Shown in pieces: positions 55,632 to 64,000 of a DNA stretch of 64,000 bases. The DNA is from Moraxellaceae bacterium UBA2477 (GTDB lineage: Bacteria > Pseudomonadota > Gammaproteobacteria > Pseudomonadales > Moraxellaceae). Numbering within the stretch: the first letter of the stretch is position 1; each line of letters begins with the position of its first letter. The notes below the pieces were generated by a model. The model searched no databases. It was not told where the DNA came from and saw nothing but the letters and a program-made list of their open reading frames with translations. The stretch lies in the NCBI GenBank assembly GCA_002342025.1, contig DDPD01000071.1, positions 1-64,000 of the forward strand, given 5' to 3'. Position numbers and translations under genes: made by a program.

Positions 55632-57298
55632 GCCGGTTTGCCCCAAGAGTCACGCAAACCGACGGTGCGGTTGAATACTAAGTGCCCTGGTCTAGACTCT
55701 TTTAAGTCAACACAGAAATAGCCTTCACGCTCGAACTGAAAACGATCTTCTGCCACTGCTGTGGCTAGCGACGCTTCAACGCGGGCTTCAGTCAGCGTCT
55801 CTAAAGAGGCTTCATGAATAAAGGTTTTGAAGTCAGCATCGCCACGATCTGGAGAGGCGTCATTGAACAGACGATCGTAGAGACGAACCGTTGCAGGTAA
55901 GGACTGTGAAACCGATACCCAATGAATCACCCCCTTCACCTTACGATCCGCCGGATTAGCGCCCAACGTGGCGAGGTCTAAGGAGCAGCGCAGTTCGGTG
56001 ATGTTGCCAGCTGCATCTTTAATGACTTCATCGCAGCGCATCACATAGGCATTGCGCAAGCGCACTTCGCCACCCAGTGTCAGTCGCTTAAAGCCTTTGG
56101 GCGGGACTTCTTCAAAGTCAGCGCGGTCAATGTAGATTTCCTGCGTGAGGGGCAACTCACGCTCCCCCATGTCCACATTTGGGTGCCGCACGGTGCGAAT
56201 GATTTCGAGATGATCCGCTGCCACGTTTGTCAGCACCACCTTAAGCGGGCGCAACACGGCCATGGCACGCGGAGCGCTCAACTCCAAGTCTTCACGAATG
56301 CAGAACTCGAGCATGGCGACATCCACCACACCATCGCTTTTGCTCAGGCCAATGCGGTCGCAGAAATTACGCAAGGACGCAGGGGTGTAGCCACGACGAC
56401 GCAAACCCGAAATGGTCGGCATGCGCGGATCATCCCAACCCTGCACCAGCTTCTCATCAACGAGCTGCTTGAGCTTGCGCTTAGAGGTCACGGTGTAATT
56501 TAGGTTGAGGCGCGCAAATTCGATCTGCTGTGGGTGCGGTAGCGACGGCAGTTGCTCCAGCAACCAGTCATACAACGGGCGGTGCGCCTCAAACTCGAGG
56601 GTACACAACGAGTGGGTAATGCCTTCAAGCGCATCCGAAATGGGGTGCGTGTAGTCGTACATTGGGTAAATGCACCAGTCGTTACCCGTCTGGTGATGAT
56701 CAATGTGGCGAATACGGTAAAGAATGGGGTCACGCAAATTGATGTTGCCCGAAGCCATGTCAATCTTCGCGCGCAACACATGGGCGCCATCGGCGAACTC
56801 ACCGGCTTTCATGCGCGCAAACAAATCCAAGTTTTCGGCTATGGAGCGGTCACGGAATGGCGAGTTAATGCCGGGCTGGCTCAAGGTGCCGCGCATCTCA
56901 CGAATTTTTTCTGGCGTTTGTGAGTCCACATACGCTTTACCCGCTTGAATCAGCTCAATGGCAAAATCATGCAGTGCCTGGAAGTACGAGGAGGCATAAC
57001 GCACCTCGCCTGACCATTGAAAACCCAACCACTGCACATCGCGCTGGATAGCATCGATGTACTCCTGAGACTCTTTTTCAGGATTCGTGTCATCAAAACG
57101 GAGGTTACACAGCCCGTTAACGCCGGGATGCGTAGCAGCTTCTTCAGCCAGTCCAAAGTTTAGGCAAATCGATTTGGCATGACCAATATGCAGGTAGCCG
57201 TTCGGCTCCGGCGGGAATCGGGTCACAATTTGGGCGTGGGCACCGCTATCAATATCGGCAAGCACACGGGTTCGGATGAAATCTCTGGCTTCAATCAT
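55628..57298 (-). CDS. glnS: Glutaminyl-tRNA synthetase
   Basis: A 556-residue class I synthetase. The HIGH motif is [16 protein letters not shown], and the KMSKS-type motif reads [10 protein letters not shown], as in E. coli's MSKRKL but with Thr in place of Met. The two C-terminal anticodon-binding beta-barrels are present ([28 protein letters not shown]). Full length (E. coli 554). It implies direct Gln-tRNA charging. Head of a glnS-cysS leftward pair, divergent from ppiB. Confidence 0.96.
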   Translation of the reverse strand: MIEARDFIRTRVLADIDSGAHAQIVTRFPPEPNGYLHIGHAKSICLNFGLAEEAATHPGVNGLCNLRFDDTNPEKESQEYIDAIQRDVQWLGFQWSGEVRYASSYFQALHDFAIELIQAGKAYVDSQTPEKIREMRGTLSQPGINSPFRDRSIAENLDLFARMKAGEFADGAHVLRAKIDMASGNINLRDPILYRIRHIDHHQTGNDWCIYPMYDYTHPISDALEGITHSLCTLEFEAHRPLYDWLLEQLPSLPHPQQIEFARLNLNYTVTSKRKLKQLVDEKLVQGWDDPRMPTISGLRRRGYTPASLRNFCDRIGLSKSDGVVDVAMLEFCIREDLELSAPRAMAVLRPLKVVLTNVAADHLEIIRTVRHPNVDMGERELPLTQEIYIDRADFEEVPPKGFKRLTLGGEVRLRNAYVMRCDEVIKDAAGNITELRCSLDLATLGANPADRKVKGVIHWVSVSQSLPATVRLYDRLFNDASPDRGDADFKTFIHEASLETLTEARVEASLATAVAEDRFQFEREGYFCVDLKESRPGHLVFNRTVGLRDSWGKPA

Positions 57299-57409
57299 GG
57301 TCTAGCAGGCAAAATTAAAGGCTGGAGTGTACGCCTCACGGGGGTACGCTCTCAACCGAATACGGGCTATACATGTCCACTGTCATTCATAAATCGCAGG
57401 AATCCGCGC

Positions 57410-57910
57410 ATGAAAGTTGCACTTAACACAAATCACGGTCGCATCGTGCTGGAACTCGACGCAGCTAAAGCGCCAAAGACCGTTGCCAACTTTGTTGAAT
57501 ACGTCCAAAACGGCCACTACAACGGCACGATTTTCCATCGCGTCATTGATGGCTTCATGATTCAAGGCGGCGGCTTCGACGAGAAAATGAAGCAAAAGTC
57601 GACTGGCACGCCTATTCAAAATGAAGCGGACAATGGCCTGAAGAACGATATCGGCACCATCGCCATGGCCCGTACCGGCGACCCGCACTCCGCTACCGCG
57701 CAATTCTTCATTAACGTTGGCAACAACGGCTTCCTCAACCACAGCGGCAAGAATCCACAAGGCTGGGGCTATGCCGTGTTTGGTAAAACTGTAGAAGGCA
57801 TGGACGTCGTCAATAAAATCAAGGGCGTTGCTACGGGTAATGCGGGTGGCCATCAAGATGTACCTCGCACCGCCGTGGTGATTGAAACTGCTGAAGTGAT
57901 CGCGGAGTAA
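57410..57910 (+). CDS. ppiB: Peptidyl-prolyl cis-trans isomerase B (cyclophilin)
   Basis: A 166-residue cytoplasmic cyclophilin. The active-site arginine is in [28 protein letters not shown] and [13 protein letters not shown] complete the fold. No signal peptide, so PpiB rather than PpiA. The ATG has AGGA upstream; the frame is open further upstream but overlaps the glnS start region. It lies 3 bases before lpxH, suggesting cotranscription. Confidence 0.95.
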   Translation: MKVALNTNHGRIVLELDAAKAPKTVANFVEYVQNGHYNGTIFHRVIDGFMIQGGGFDEKMKQKSTGTPIQNEADNGLKNDIGTIAMARTGDPHSATAQFFINVGNNGFLNHSGKNPQGWGYAVFGKTVEGMDVVNKIKGVATGNAGGHQDVPRTAVVIETAEVIAE

Positions 57911-57913
57911 GCC

Positions 57914-58669
57914 GTGGCCTGTGCTCTGCTGCTGTCGGATGTTCATCTCGCGCCTGACCTGCCGCGCTGTAGCGAGGGCTTTAAAACCCTGCTGCGCGAA
58001 CTGCCGGGCGACTGCTCGGCGGTCTATGTGCTGGGCGATCTGTTTGAGGTGTGGGTTGGAGACGATCTTCATTCGCCCTACCTCGACAGCATTTACGAGA
58101 GCTTCCGCAGCGTCAGAGCACGTGGCATCGAGCTCGTCTTTTGCCATGGCAATCGCGACTTTTTGCTGGAGCGTGGCCCTGCCGGTGTGTCCGGCTTTGC
58201 CGAGCTGGCCGGAGGTCGCATGATGGCAGAGTCTGAAGTGGTCGATCTGTTCGGTACTCCTGCCTTGCTGATGCACGGCGATCAACTCTGCACGCTAGAT
58301 GCCGCCTACATGGCATTTCGCCAACAATCCCGCAGCAGCGAATGGCAACAGATGATGCTGGAAAAACCACTCGATCAACGCCTGATGGTGGCCGAGATGT
58401 GGCGCATGCAAAGTAAGATGGCAAACAGTAACAAGCCCGAAAACATCATGGATGTGACGCCGGAAGAAGTCGTTCGTGTCATGGCGGAAGCCAATGTGGA
58501 GCTGCTCATTCACGGTCACACCCATCGCCCGATGCGGCATGCCGTGGAACTGCCCGGCGACATGGCCGGTGAGCGTCTGGTACTGGGAGACTGGCGCGAA
58601 GAAACTGGAGAGGCGGTGATTGCCTGGGCTCGTCCGGAAGGCATTGAACTCGTGCAGTATCGGTTTTAA
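57914..58669 (+). CDS. lpxH: UDP-2,3-diacylglucosamine hydrolase
   Basis: A 251-residue calcineurin-like phosphoesterase that makes lipid X in lipid A synthesis, at the inner leaflet. Metal ligands are in SDVHLAPD (Asp8, His10), LGDLFEVWVGDD, CHGNRDFLL, LMHGDQLC and HGHTHRPMRHAV. The start is GTG with GGAG 8 bases upstream. Length matches E. coli LpxH (240). It confirms a Gram-negative lipopolysaccharide pathway. The ppiB-lpxH order is conserved in Pseudomonas. Confidence 0.96.
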   Translation: MACALLLSDVHLAPDLPRCSEGFKTLLRELPGDCSAVYVLGDLFEVWVGDDLHSPYLDSIYESFRSVRARGIELVFCHGNRDFLLERGPAGVSGFAELAGGRMMAESEVVDLFGTPALLMHGDQLCTLDAAYMAFRQQSRSSEWQQMMLEKPLDQRLMVAEMWRMQSKMANSNKPENIMDVTPEEVVRVMAEANVELLIHGHTHRPMRHAVELPGDMAGERLVLGDWREETGEAVIAWARPEGIELVQYRF

Positions 58670-58672
58670 GCC

Positions 58673-58954
58673 ATGGCTAAGAGCATCCTGCAAAAAGCCA
58701 TTGAAGAACTTCAATCGCTGGCGGCCAAGCAAGGCGAAGAGATCTTTGTCTATCCCGAATTTGGCGACAACCGCAGTTATCGACTAACGACCTTAGAGCC
58801 CTATCTCGACCTTCTCATTGTTCATTACGAGTCCGCAGGCGAGCAGTTCGCGCTGGAAACACCCAAGTTGCAAGACTTTGCGTTTTCCAAGTCGCGATTA
58901 GAACTGCGTATGGTGGATATCGATGGCGAGGGGCTGCTGCTGGTCGCGGAATAA
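58673..58954 (+). CDS. Small conserved-looking protein, unrecognised
   Basis: A 93-residue protein starting MAKSILQKAIEELQSLAAKQ, with a helical N-terminus, then strands RSYRLTTLEPYLDLLIVHY and LRMVDIDGEGLLLVAE. No cysteines, signal or membrane helix. It starts 3 bases after the lpxH stop, so it is probably cotranscribed with ppiB and lpxH. I do not recognise a family. Codon use is like its neighbours, so it is likely a real gene. Confidence 0.6.
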   Translation: MAKSILQKAIEELQSLAAKQGEEIFVYPEFGDNRSYRLTTLEPYLDLLIVHYESAGEQFALETPKLQDFAFSKSRLELRMVDIDGEGLLLVAE

Positions 58955-58960
58955 GCGTTC

Positions 58961-59518
58961 TCAGCCGCTCATTTTCACCTGCGATACGAGTGCCAATACA
59001 TCAATATTCGCCGCTGTTTGAATGCTGGGATCATTGATTCGGGCATTCACTTCTTTCACGATTTGATCGCGCACAATCGGCTTCACCAACTTGAGCCTAT
59101 CCAGCACGTCACTTGGCAAGTTTTCGCCGACTAAATCGATACGAATGCTATGGCCCGACACCGGGTGAGGCACCAGCCTGAGGGTAACCGGCGCATACGT
59201 CTCTACGTCTATTTGTAGCTGAATGCTAACGGCCAATGAGAACTTCAAGTCAATGCCGAAGAGCTCGACATCTAATTGCAGATCGCCGCGAACGCAGAGC
59301 ATGAATGCAATTTTTGGCAAATGGTTCAGTAAGGGATCAACGCTAATGTCTTCTAATTTAAAGACATAAGAAATCATCAGCATATCGGCTGGTAATTTAC
59401 GCATAGAGCCGGCAATTGTCCGCTCCAGCATGGTTTCAATCTCATTGCCAAGTCGGTGAGCCGTCACCACCTGCTGAATGAAGTTGTGGCCAAACTCGGC
59501 ATAACTGATGGCTTGCAA
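58961..59518 (-). CDS. Unrecognised protein, possibly a beta-rich lipid-binding-like fold
   Basis: A 185-residue protein with no signal sequence or clear membrane helix. The middle is a run of alternating hydrophobic strands (LQLDVELFGIDLKFSLAVSI then IQVDVET-like). A helical end, VRDQIVKEVNARINDPSIQ, follows. The beta-strand-then-helix pattern is reminiscent of YceB/TULIP-like lipid-binding proteins, but I see no diagnostic motif. It lies 15 bases downstream of rlmA on the same strand and converges on the previous gene. Confidence 0.55.
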   Translation of the reverse strand: MQAISYAEFGHNFIQQVVTAHRLGNEIETMLERTIAGSMRKLPADMLMISYVFKLEDISVDPLLNHLPKIAFMLCVRGDLQLDVELFGIDLKFSLAVSIQLQIDVETYAPVTLRLVPHPVSGHSIRIDLVGENLPSDVLDRLKLVKPIVRDQIVKEVNARINDPSIQTAANIDVLALVSQVKMSG

Positions 59519-59533
59519 TGCTCAACCCCCGAC

Positions 59534-60364
59534 TTAAACGATGACTTCGCCGTTCGGCTCAAGCCTGCGCTTAAATAGCATGACATCAAATGCCGCCAGG
59601 GTTTGAAAACTTTCGTTGGCTTCTAGTAAGGCCCGGCGCTCGGCGGTTGCCTTCCACGCGTAGGGCGTCATGGCCAATAAATCCTTTAAGGCCGCTTGTG
59701 AAAGCGTGAGCGGCGCCTCTACCCGCTGGCGACTCGCTAACACAAAGTCGTCGTGAAATGCCTGCAAGAATTTATCCGGTTCATGGGCACGCACTGCTTC
59801 AAACAAGCCTTGCCGAACCTGCCAGAGATGATCCGGTGCCGGAGTCACCATCAGTACATGACCGTTTGGCCTTAAGACACGATGCATTTCAGCTACGGGT
59901 AAGGGGCTAAATAAACTGCTCACCACGTCCAGTGAAGCATCAGCAAAGGGAAGTAACGCCGCACTACCGACCAACCAGGTCACCTGCTTTTGCTGACGAG
60001 CCGCCAGTTGAATGGCTGGCTTAGCAATATCCAATCCACAGACTAAGGGCACCTCGCCGCGCATGGCCTCTGTGTAATAGCCCTCACCACAGCCTAAATC
60101 GAGCATTCGTTGCGCCGACAATCCACGCAATACCCTCGCCACTGCATCACGTAGCGGCTGGTAATGACCCGCGCCAAGAAAGCGACGGCGCGCGGCCACG
60201 CTGTCGGCGGTATCGCCCGGAGACAAGCTTTTTTTATGCTGCACAGGCAGCAAATTGACATAGCCCTCGCGCGACACATCAAAGGCATGACCGTTCAGGC
60301 AAAGCCACGTCTTGTCATGGGTTTGCAGAGCGGTTCGGCACAGCGGACAAATTAACTCAAACAT
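59534..60364 (-). CDS. rlmA: 23S rRNA (guanine-N1)-methyltransferase RlmA-type
   Basis: A 276-residue SAM-dependent methyltransferase. An N-terminal zinc finger (CPLCRTAL, then CLNGHAFD) precedes GYVNLLPVQHKKSLSPGDTA, a signature of RlmA that binds helix 35. The SAM motif is MLDLGCGEGYYTEAM, with the later VSSLFSPLP. It methylates G745 of 23S rRNA (gamma-type RlmAI). It overlaps the end of miaE by 13 bases. Confidence 0.94.
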   Translation of the reverse strand: MFELICPLCRTALQTHDKTWLCLNGHAFDVSREGYVNLLPVQHKKSLSPGDTADSVAARRRFLGAGHYQPLRDAVARVLRGLSAQRMLDLGCGEGYYTEAMRGEVPLVCGLDIAKPAIQLAARQQKQVTWLVGSAALLPFADASLDVVSSLFSPLPVAEMHRVLRPNGHVLMVTPAPDHLWQVRQGLFEAVRAHEPDKFLQAFHDDFVLASRQRVEAPLTLSQAALKDLLAMTPYAWKATAERRALLEANESFQTLAAFDVMLFKRRLEPNGEVIV

Positions 60365-61002
60365 GCAGCTTGCTCAGTGCTCGGCGTAATCGCCATGACT
60401 GGCGGCAGGCCACTGTGGAAGCGCACCTCCACATCAGGGGTTTCAATTAACACCCGCTCAACCTCTCGAAAAAAGGCCACACGATCATCAATCGGCTCCG
60501 GCGAGTACAAACTCGCCAAGCCCAAGTAGTACTGAAAATGACGGGCTTCGGAACGCAACAAAAACGTATAGAAGCGTTTTAAGTCTTCATCTAAGTGCGG
60601 AGCAATCGCGGCAAAGCGCTCACACGAGCGTGCTTCAACAAAAGCACCAATAATCATTAGATCAACCAGATGCCCAGGCTCAGACGTTCGAACGTGTTGG
60701 CGCATACCTTGGGCATAACGGGCAGCCGACACAGGGCGATAGCCTATGCCCCGCTTTTGCATCAAATCGCGGACTTGCTCGTAATGCAGCAACTCTTCGC
60801 GAGCCAGTTGCGCCAACTCGGTTTGCAGCTCTTCTCGGTCGTTGTAGCGGAACAGCATATTCATGGCGGTGCTGGCCGCTTTTTTTTCGCAATTGGCATG
60901 GTCTTGTAACAATAGCGGCACATCCAGCACGGCGGCACTCACCCATTCGGGAGGTGTCGCACAGGCCAAAAAGTCACGCACCGGTTGCATAAACTCCATC
61001 AC
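60352..61002 (-). CDS. miaE: tRNA-(ms2io6A) hydroxylase MiaE
   Basis: A 216-residue ferritin-like diiron monooxygenase that hydroxylates the isopentenyl group of ms2i6A37 in tRNA, an oxygen-dependent reaction. Iron ligands are Glu in NCEKKAAS, Glu and His in REELLHYEQV, Glu in FVEARSCERF and Glu and His in SEARHFQYYLG. Its start overlaps the stop of the reductase-like gene by 4 bases. Confidence 0.95.
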   Translation of the reverse strand: MMEFMQPVRDFLACATPPEWVSAAVLDVPLLLQDHANCEKKAASTAMNMLFRYNDREELQTELAQLAREELLHYEQVRDLMQKRGIGYRPVSAARYAQGMRQHVRTSEPGHLVDLMIIGAFVEARSCERFAAIAPHLDEDLKRFYTFLLRSEARHFQYYLGLASLYSPEPIDDRVAFFREVERVLIETPDVEVRFHSGLPPVMAITPSTEQAACLS

Positions 61003-62225
61003 GACGCCGACACCTCACTGAATGTCAGACCGGCGTGTTGTTGCAAACGAGCAATGAGGGCATCGCCCATGACGGTAGCTGGCGTCCAGAAGCCGCCGGC
61101 CTTGTCGGACTTGCTGATGTCCTTGGCCAAACACATTGCCGCCTCACCCAACATTTTGCCGGTAGAGCCGTAGCCGGGGTCGCGATCTCCGGTGACCTTG
61201 ACCACTAAGGTCTGGCCCGCCTCTGTTTTGCCAAACAGACGAATGTCGTAATAGCCCTCACGCTGCGCTTTGGGTGATGGCCCCTCACCCGGCTTGGGCA
61301 CCACAAAACGTTCCAGCAAGCTGCGCGTTGGGGCTAACGCAGCAGCGGCCATAAATCCGCCCAGACCGGACGCAAAGGCGATAGCTCCCAGACGTCCCTT
61401 AAAACCATTGCCAGTTAGCTGCGTTTCGTCATAGCAAAAATTTTCACCGTAACGGTAACCCTGCAAGGCATTGCTGCGATGAACCACTTTGGTATTGATC
61501 GCGGCCATGATGAAGGGCACTTGCCAGGACTGCGCATCGTCATCGAAGGAAACGGCCGCGGGATTAGGCTGTCGCAACTTGAGTTGCTGAGCGCAGAAGG
61601 CATAGGGATTTTGCAGCACTTTTAGGATGGCGCGGTCTTTGCCGACCTCACGCAGCATCTCCATCATGCTGGCCACCGTACCGCCCGAAAAAGTCCCGCG
61701 CATAGCTTTAACGCGCAGCTTCACGCGTGTGCAAGGGGCTTGGTAGCGCGCTTGTGCCTGCGATTGTAAAAAGTAGGTGCCCAAGTCGGATGGCAGTGAA
61801 TCAAAGCCACAGCAATGCACGATACGCGCACCCGTACGCTGCGCAATGGCCTCATGCTGGGCCAACATGCGTGCAATCCATTGAGGCTCACCGGTGAGGT
61901 CACAATAATCCGTACCGGATTCGGCACAGACTTTGACTAACTCAGAGCCATACAGCGCATAAGGCCCTACAGTAGAGACCACCACACGGGTCTGCGCGCA
62001 CAGGGCCTGCAAGGAGGCTTCATCATGGGCCTCTGCCAGCAGTACCGGCAGATCACGAGCAGCCTCGCCTAGGTTGTCTTTAAGCTCCGCCAATTTGGCA
62101 GCAGAACGGCCGGCGATGGCCCAACGAATCTCGCCCGCAACACCCTGACGCTCGAATAAGTAGCGCGTCAGAATCTGCCCGACAAAGCTGGTTGCGCCGA
62201 ATACCACCACATCAAAGTTGGCCAT
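60999..62225 (-). CDS. Saccharopine dehydrogenase-like NAD(P)-binding reductase
   Basis: A 408-residue protein of the saccharopine-dehydrogenase-like/trans-acting enoyl reductase family. The Rossmann loop is VVVFGATSFVGQILTRYL, followed by WAIAGRSAAKLAEL, VVVSTVGPYALYGSELV and IVHCCGFDSLPSDLGTYFL, all typical of that family. True lysine-pathway activity is not implied; family members act on lipid or acyl substrates in several bacteria. The ATG at 62225 is set by GAGG 7 bases upstream; an in-frame extension lacks support. Confidence 0.85.
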   Translation of the reverse strand: MANFDVVVFGATSFVGQILTRYLFERQGVAGEIRWAIAGRSAAKLAELKDNLGEAARDLPVLLAEAHDEASLQALCAQTRVVVSTVGPYALYGSELVKVCAESGTDYCDLTGEPQWIARMLAQHEAIAQRTGARIVHCCGFDSLPSDLGTYFLQSQAQARYQAPCTRVKLRVKAMRGTFSGGTVASMMEMLREVGKDRAILKVLQNPYAFCAQQLKLRQPNPAAVSFDDDAQSWQVPFIMAAINTKVVHRSNALQGYRYGENFCYDETQLTGNGFKGRLGAIAFASGLGGFMAAAALAPTRSLLERFVVPKPGEGPSPKAQREGYYDIRLFGKTEAGQTLVVKVTGDRDPGYGSTGKMLGEAAMCLAKDISKSDKAGGFWTPATVMGDALIARLQQHAGLTFSEVSAS

Positions 62226-62298
62226 GATTACGTCCTCAAGGTAAAAATGAGTGCCGAACAAACCAGCACCCGCTTGCAAGGATCACATCATAGCCAAA

Positions 62299-63444
62299 TC
62301 AGGGTGCGCTGGCCTGCCGAAATGACTGCATTAACAACAGCAGTGCCAACAGGCAAAGCGCCGTTGCAGTGGCAAAAATCCAGCCTGCCATCGCATTCGA
62401 CCACAGCATTCCCGCCAGCCACGCGCCCAGCGCTACGCCGGTTCCCCAAAGCATGCTGTAAAGCGCCTGACCTTGGCCTTGCGAACCCTCACCAAAGTGC
62501 CGATAGATCAGTGTCATCGCAGCCGCATGAAAAGTCGCGAAGCTGGCGGCGTGCAGCAGTTGCGCGGCCCAGATCATGGCCGGGTATTCGACGCCAAAGC
62601 CAATCATCAGCCAGCGCACGGCCGCTAGCGCCAGACTCCAGAGCATCAAACGATGCTCACCAACAGCAGGTAACACGCGATGCATCAGCATGAATAAAAC
62701 GACTTCGGCGAATACACCTAAGCCCCAAAGCCAACCAATATCACTGCGGCTGTAGCCATGGCTTTCCAAGTAAATACTGTAGAAGGTGTAGTACGGCGCA
62801 TGCGATAACTGAAGCAGAAAATGCGCGATAAAAAATATCCAGACGGGGCGACGCTGAAGAATGGCGAGAAAGCCCTGCGCGTTTGGCGATCGTTTCGGTG
62901 TAGCAATGTCGGGCACGAAAGCACTGGCCAACCACGTTGCCAAGGCACAGACCAACAACGCCAGTGGCAAATGACCGACCGGAAAGTACTCAAAATACAA
63001 GCCCAGCCCGGTACCGGTGGCAATAAACCCGAGTGATCCCCAGAGACGAATTTGACTATAACGCTCGCGCTGATCGCCCAAATGAGCCAGCGTCACCGCC
63101 TCGAACTGGGCCAGAATCGCATTTTGGAAAAATCCATAGACTAAAAGCACAGCCGCCAGCGGCCAAAACTCGCGCGCCACAAACACGCCAAGCCAGCCTA
63201 AGGTAATCATGCCCGCACCCAGTCGAACCAAACGCAGCCGTTGACCCGTCTTGTCGGCAATATAGCCCCAGAAGTTGGGCGCGATGATTCGAGTAGCCAT
63301 GACAATGGCAGAGAGTTCGCCGATGGCCTCGGCATTGAAGCCCAGGGACTGTAAGTACAGCCCCCAGTAGGGCATGAAGCCGCCGATGACGGCAAAGTAA
63401 AAGAAGTAAAACGCGCCCAGCGGCAGGTAGGGAATGCGCGCCAC
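62299..63444 (-). CDS. MFS transporter of the HcaT/MFS_1-like family
   Basis: A 381-residue inner-membrane transporter with about twelve helices. The N-terminus PYLPLGAFYFFYFAVIGGFM and MPYWGLYLQSLGFNAEAIG match the HcaT (3-phenylpropionate) branch; APNFWGYIADKTGQR is the loop 2-3 region. The substrate is unknown. GTG at 63444 is chosen: it lies 2 bases after the aroC stop. A start 14 codons upstream would overlap aroC. Cotranscribed with aroC. Confidence 0.85.
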   Translation of the reverse strand: MARIPYLPLGAFYFFYFAVIGGFMPYWGLYLQSLGFNAEAIGELSAIVMATRIIAPNFWGYIADKTGQRLRLVRLGAGMITLGWLGVFVAREFWPLAAVLLVYGFFQNAILAQFEAVTLAHLGDQRERYSQIRLWGSLGFIATGTGLGLYFEYFPVGHLPLALLVCALATWLASAFVPDIATPKRSPNAQGFLAILQRRPVWIFFIAHFLLQLSHAPYYTFYSIYLESHGYSRSDIGWLWGLGVFAEVVLFMLMHRVLPAVGEHRLMLWSLALAAVRWLMIGFGVEYPAMIWAAQLLHAASFATFHAAAMTLIYRHFGEGSQGQGQALYSMLWGTGVALGAWLAGMLWSNAMAGWIFATATALCLLALLLLMQSFRQASAP

Positions 63445-63446
63445 GC

Positions 63447-64000
63447 TCAACCGGCAACGCTGCCCGGAATCACGGGCGTGCTGCACGTGACCATCGCATT
63501 TTGAGCACGATGACGCAGCGCGTGATCCAGCAGTACGATGGCTAACATGGCCTCTGCAATAGGCGTGGCACGCACACCCACGCAGGGGTCATGACGACCT
63601 TTAGTGACCACTTCAATGGCCTCGCCTTTGAGGTTGATGCTACGACCCGGCGTGGTGATGCTTGAGGTCGGCTTCAAAGCAATACGCACAATCAGATCCT
63701 GACCGCTGGAGATGCCACCCAAGACACCGCCCGCGTGATTACTGAGAAAACCTTCCGGTGTTAGCTCGTCACGGTGTTGCTCACCCCGCTGGGCTACCAC
63801 AGCAAAGCCATCGCCAATTTCCACGCCCTTCACGGCGTTAATGCTCATCATGGCATGGGCAATATCGGCATCTAGGCGATCAAATACCGGCTCACCCCAA
63901 CCCACTGGCATGCCTGTCGCGAAAACTTCTACGGCCGCACCAATGCTGGAGCCTTCGGTGCGCATGCTGAGTACGAGCTGCTCCATTTCTAGCACGGCTT
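63447..64000 (-). CDS. aroC: Chorismate synthase (3' part)
   Basis: The C-terminal 183 codons; the start lies beyond the right edge, and the frame is open to base 64000. Motifs include [60 protein letters not shown] and [20 protein letters not shown]. AroC converts EPSP to chorismate using reduced FMN, the last step of the shikimate pathway. It is the upstream member of the aroC-MFS run. The call is secure despite truncation. Confidence 0.95.
   Translation of the reverse strand, partial: AVLEMEQLVLSMRTEGSSIGAAVEVFATGMPVGWGEPVFDRLDADIAHAMMSINAVKGVEIGDGFAVVAQRGEQHRDELTPEGFLSNHAGGVLGGISSGQDLIVRIALKPTSSITTPGRSINLKGEAIEVVTKGRHDPCVGVRATPIAEAMLAIVLLDHALRHRAQNAMVTCSTPVIPGSVAG

Noticed and set aside
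57383..58285. Open frame of 300 codons antisense to ppiB and lpxH
   Set aside because: It overlaps two well-supported genes and has no family signature.
1..64000. CRISPR arrays, insertion sequences, prophage, integrons
   Set aside because: No regularly spaced repeats, transposase, integrase or phage structural genes are seen. All tRNA-adjacent sequence is ordinary, without attachment-site duplication.

Overview
The window is ordinary, gene-dense gammaproteobacterial chromosome, roughly 54% G+C by eye. It has about sixty protein genes, four tRNAs, short intergenic gaps and many 4-bp ATGA gene overlaps. From memory, the order dnaQ-rnhA-yafS-like-gloB-mltD-yejABEF-fabI-ppiD-hupB-lon-clpX-clpP-tig-tRNAs, followed by folD, cysS, glnS, ppiB and lpxH, is the order in Pseudomonas aeruginosa. 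The organism is therefore probably in or near Pseudomonadales. I cannot name a genus. I see no insertion sequence, prophage, CRISPR array or rRNA.

Layout. 1-5.1 kb: the end of a lytic transglycosylase gene, a secreted metallo-beta-lactamase-fold hydrolase, and a leftward pyrD-rlmL-glutaredoxin run. 5.2-12.1 kb: a possible leader ORF with an FMN-binding split-barrel protein, then pepN, a DUF2797 protein, a DUF6231-like protein, a YeaC-type protein, nadK, a possible 35-codon ORF and a QueD/PTPS-family gene. 12.2-19.9 kb: malate dehydrogenase, a secreted subtilisin-like protease, nfuA, cobalamin-dependent metH and a small membrane protein. 19.9-32.6 kb: sohB, nudC, dnaQ, rnhA and a degenerate YafS-like protein leftward, then gloB, mltD, the yej-type peptide ABC importer and fabI rightward. 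32.7-41.7 kb: the protein quality-control block ppiD, hupB, lon, clpX, clpP, tig (all leftward), preceded by a Pro-Arg-His-Lys tRNA operon with a strong promoter.

41.8-48.4 kb is the most distinctive part, a light-response and DNA-photorepair cluster. It holds a TIGR03643-type gene, an NAD(P)-binding oxidoreductase, a MerR-family regulator with the full CarH/LitR adenosylcobalamin signature, and then four overlapping genes. Those four encode a divergent photolyase/cryptochrome-family protein, a four-cysteine DUF2256 protein of 57 codons, a DASH-type cryptochrome and an iron-sulfur (6-4)-type photolyase (PhrB/FeS-BCP). The regulator promoter carries a palindrome lying over its -10 box.

48.4-64 kb: an EamA transporter, a crotonase, a long-chain-type acyl-CoA dehydrogenase, a DUF2061 protein, folD, a CNNM/CorC-like membrane protein, cysS, glnS, ppiB, lpxH, two unrecognised proteins, rlmA, miaE, a saccharopine-dehydrogenase-like reductase, an MFS transporter and the 3' part of aroC.

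Most of the window is housekeeping. Points worth a second look are the photolyase cluster with its regulator and operator candidates, the divergent first cryptochrome/photolyase, two unannotated small ORFs, the helically phased repeats in the pyrD promoter, the repeated dyad upstream of the acyl-CoA dehydrogenase, and the heat-shock-like promoter of lon.
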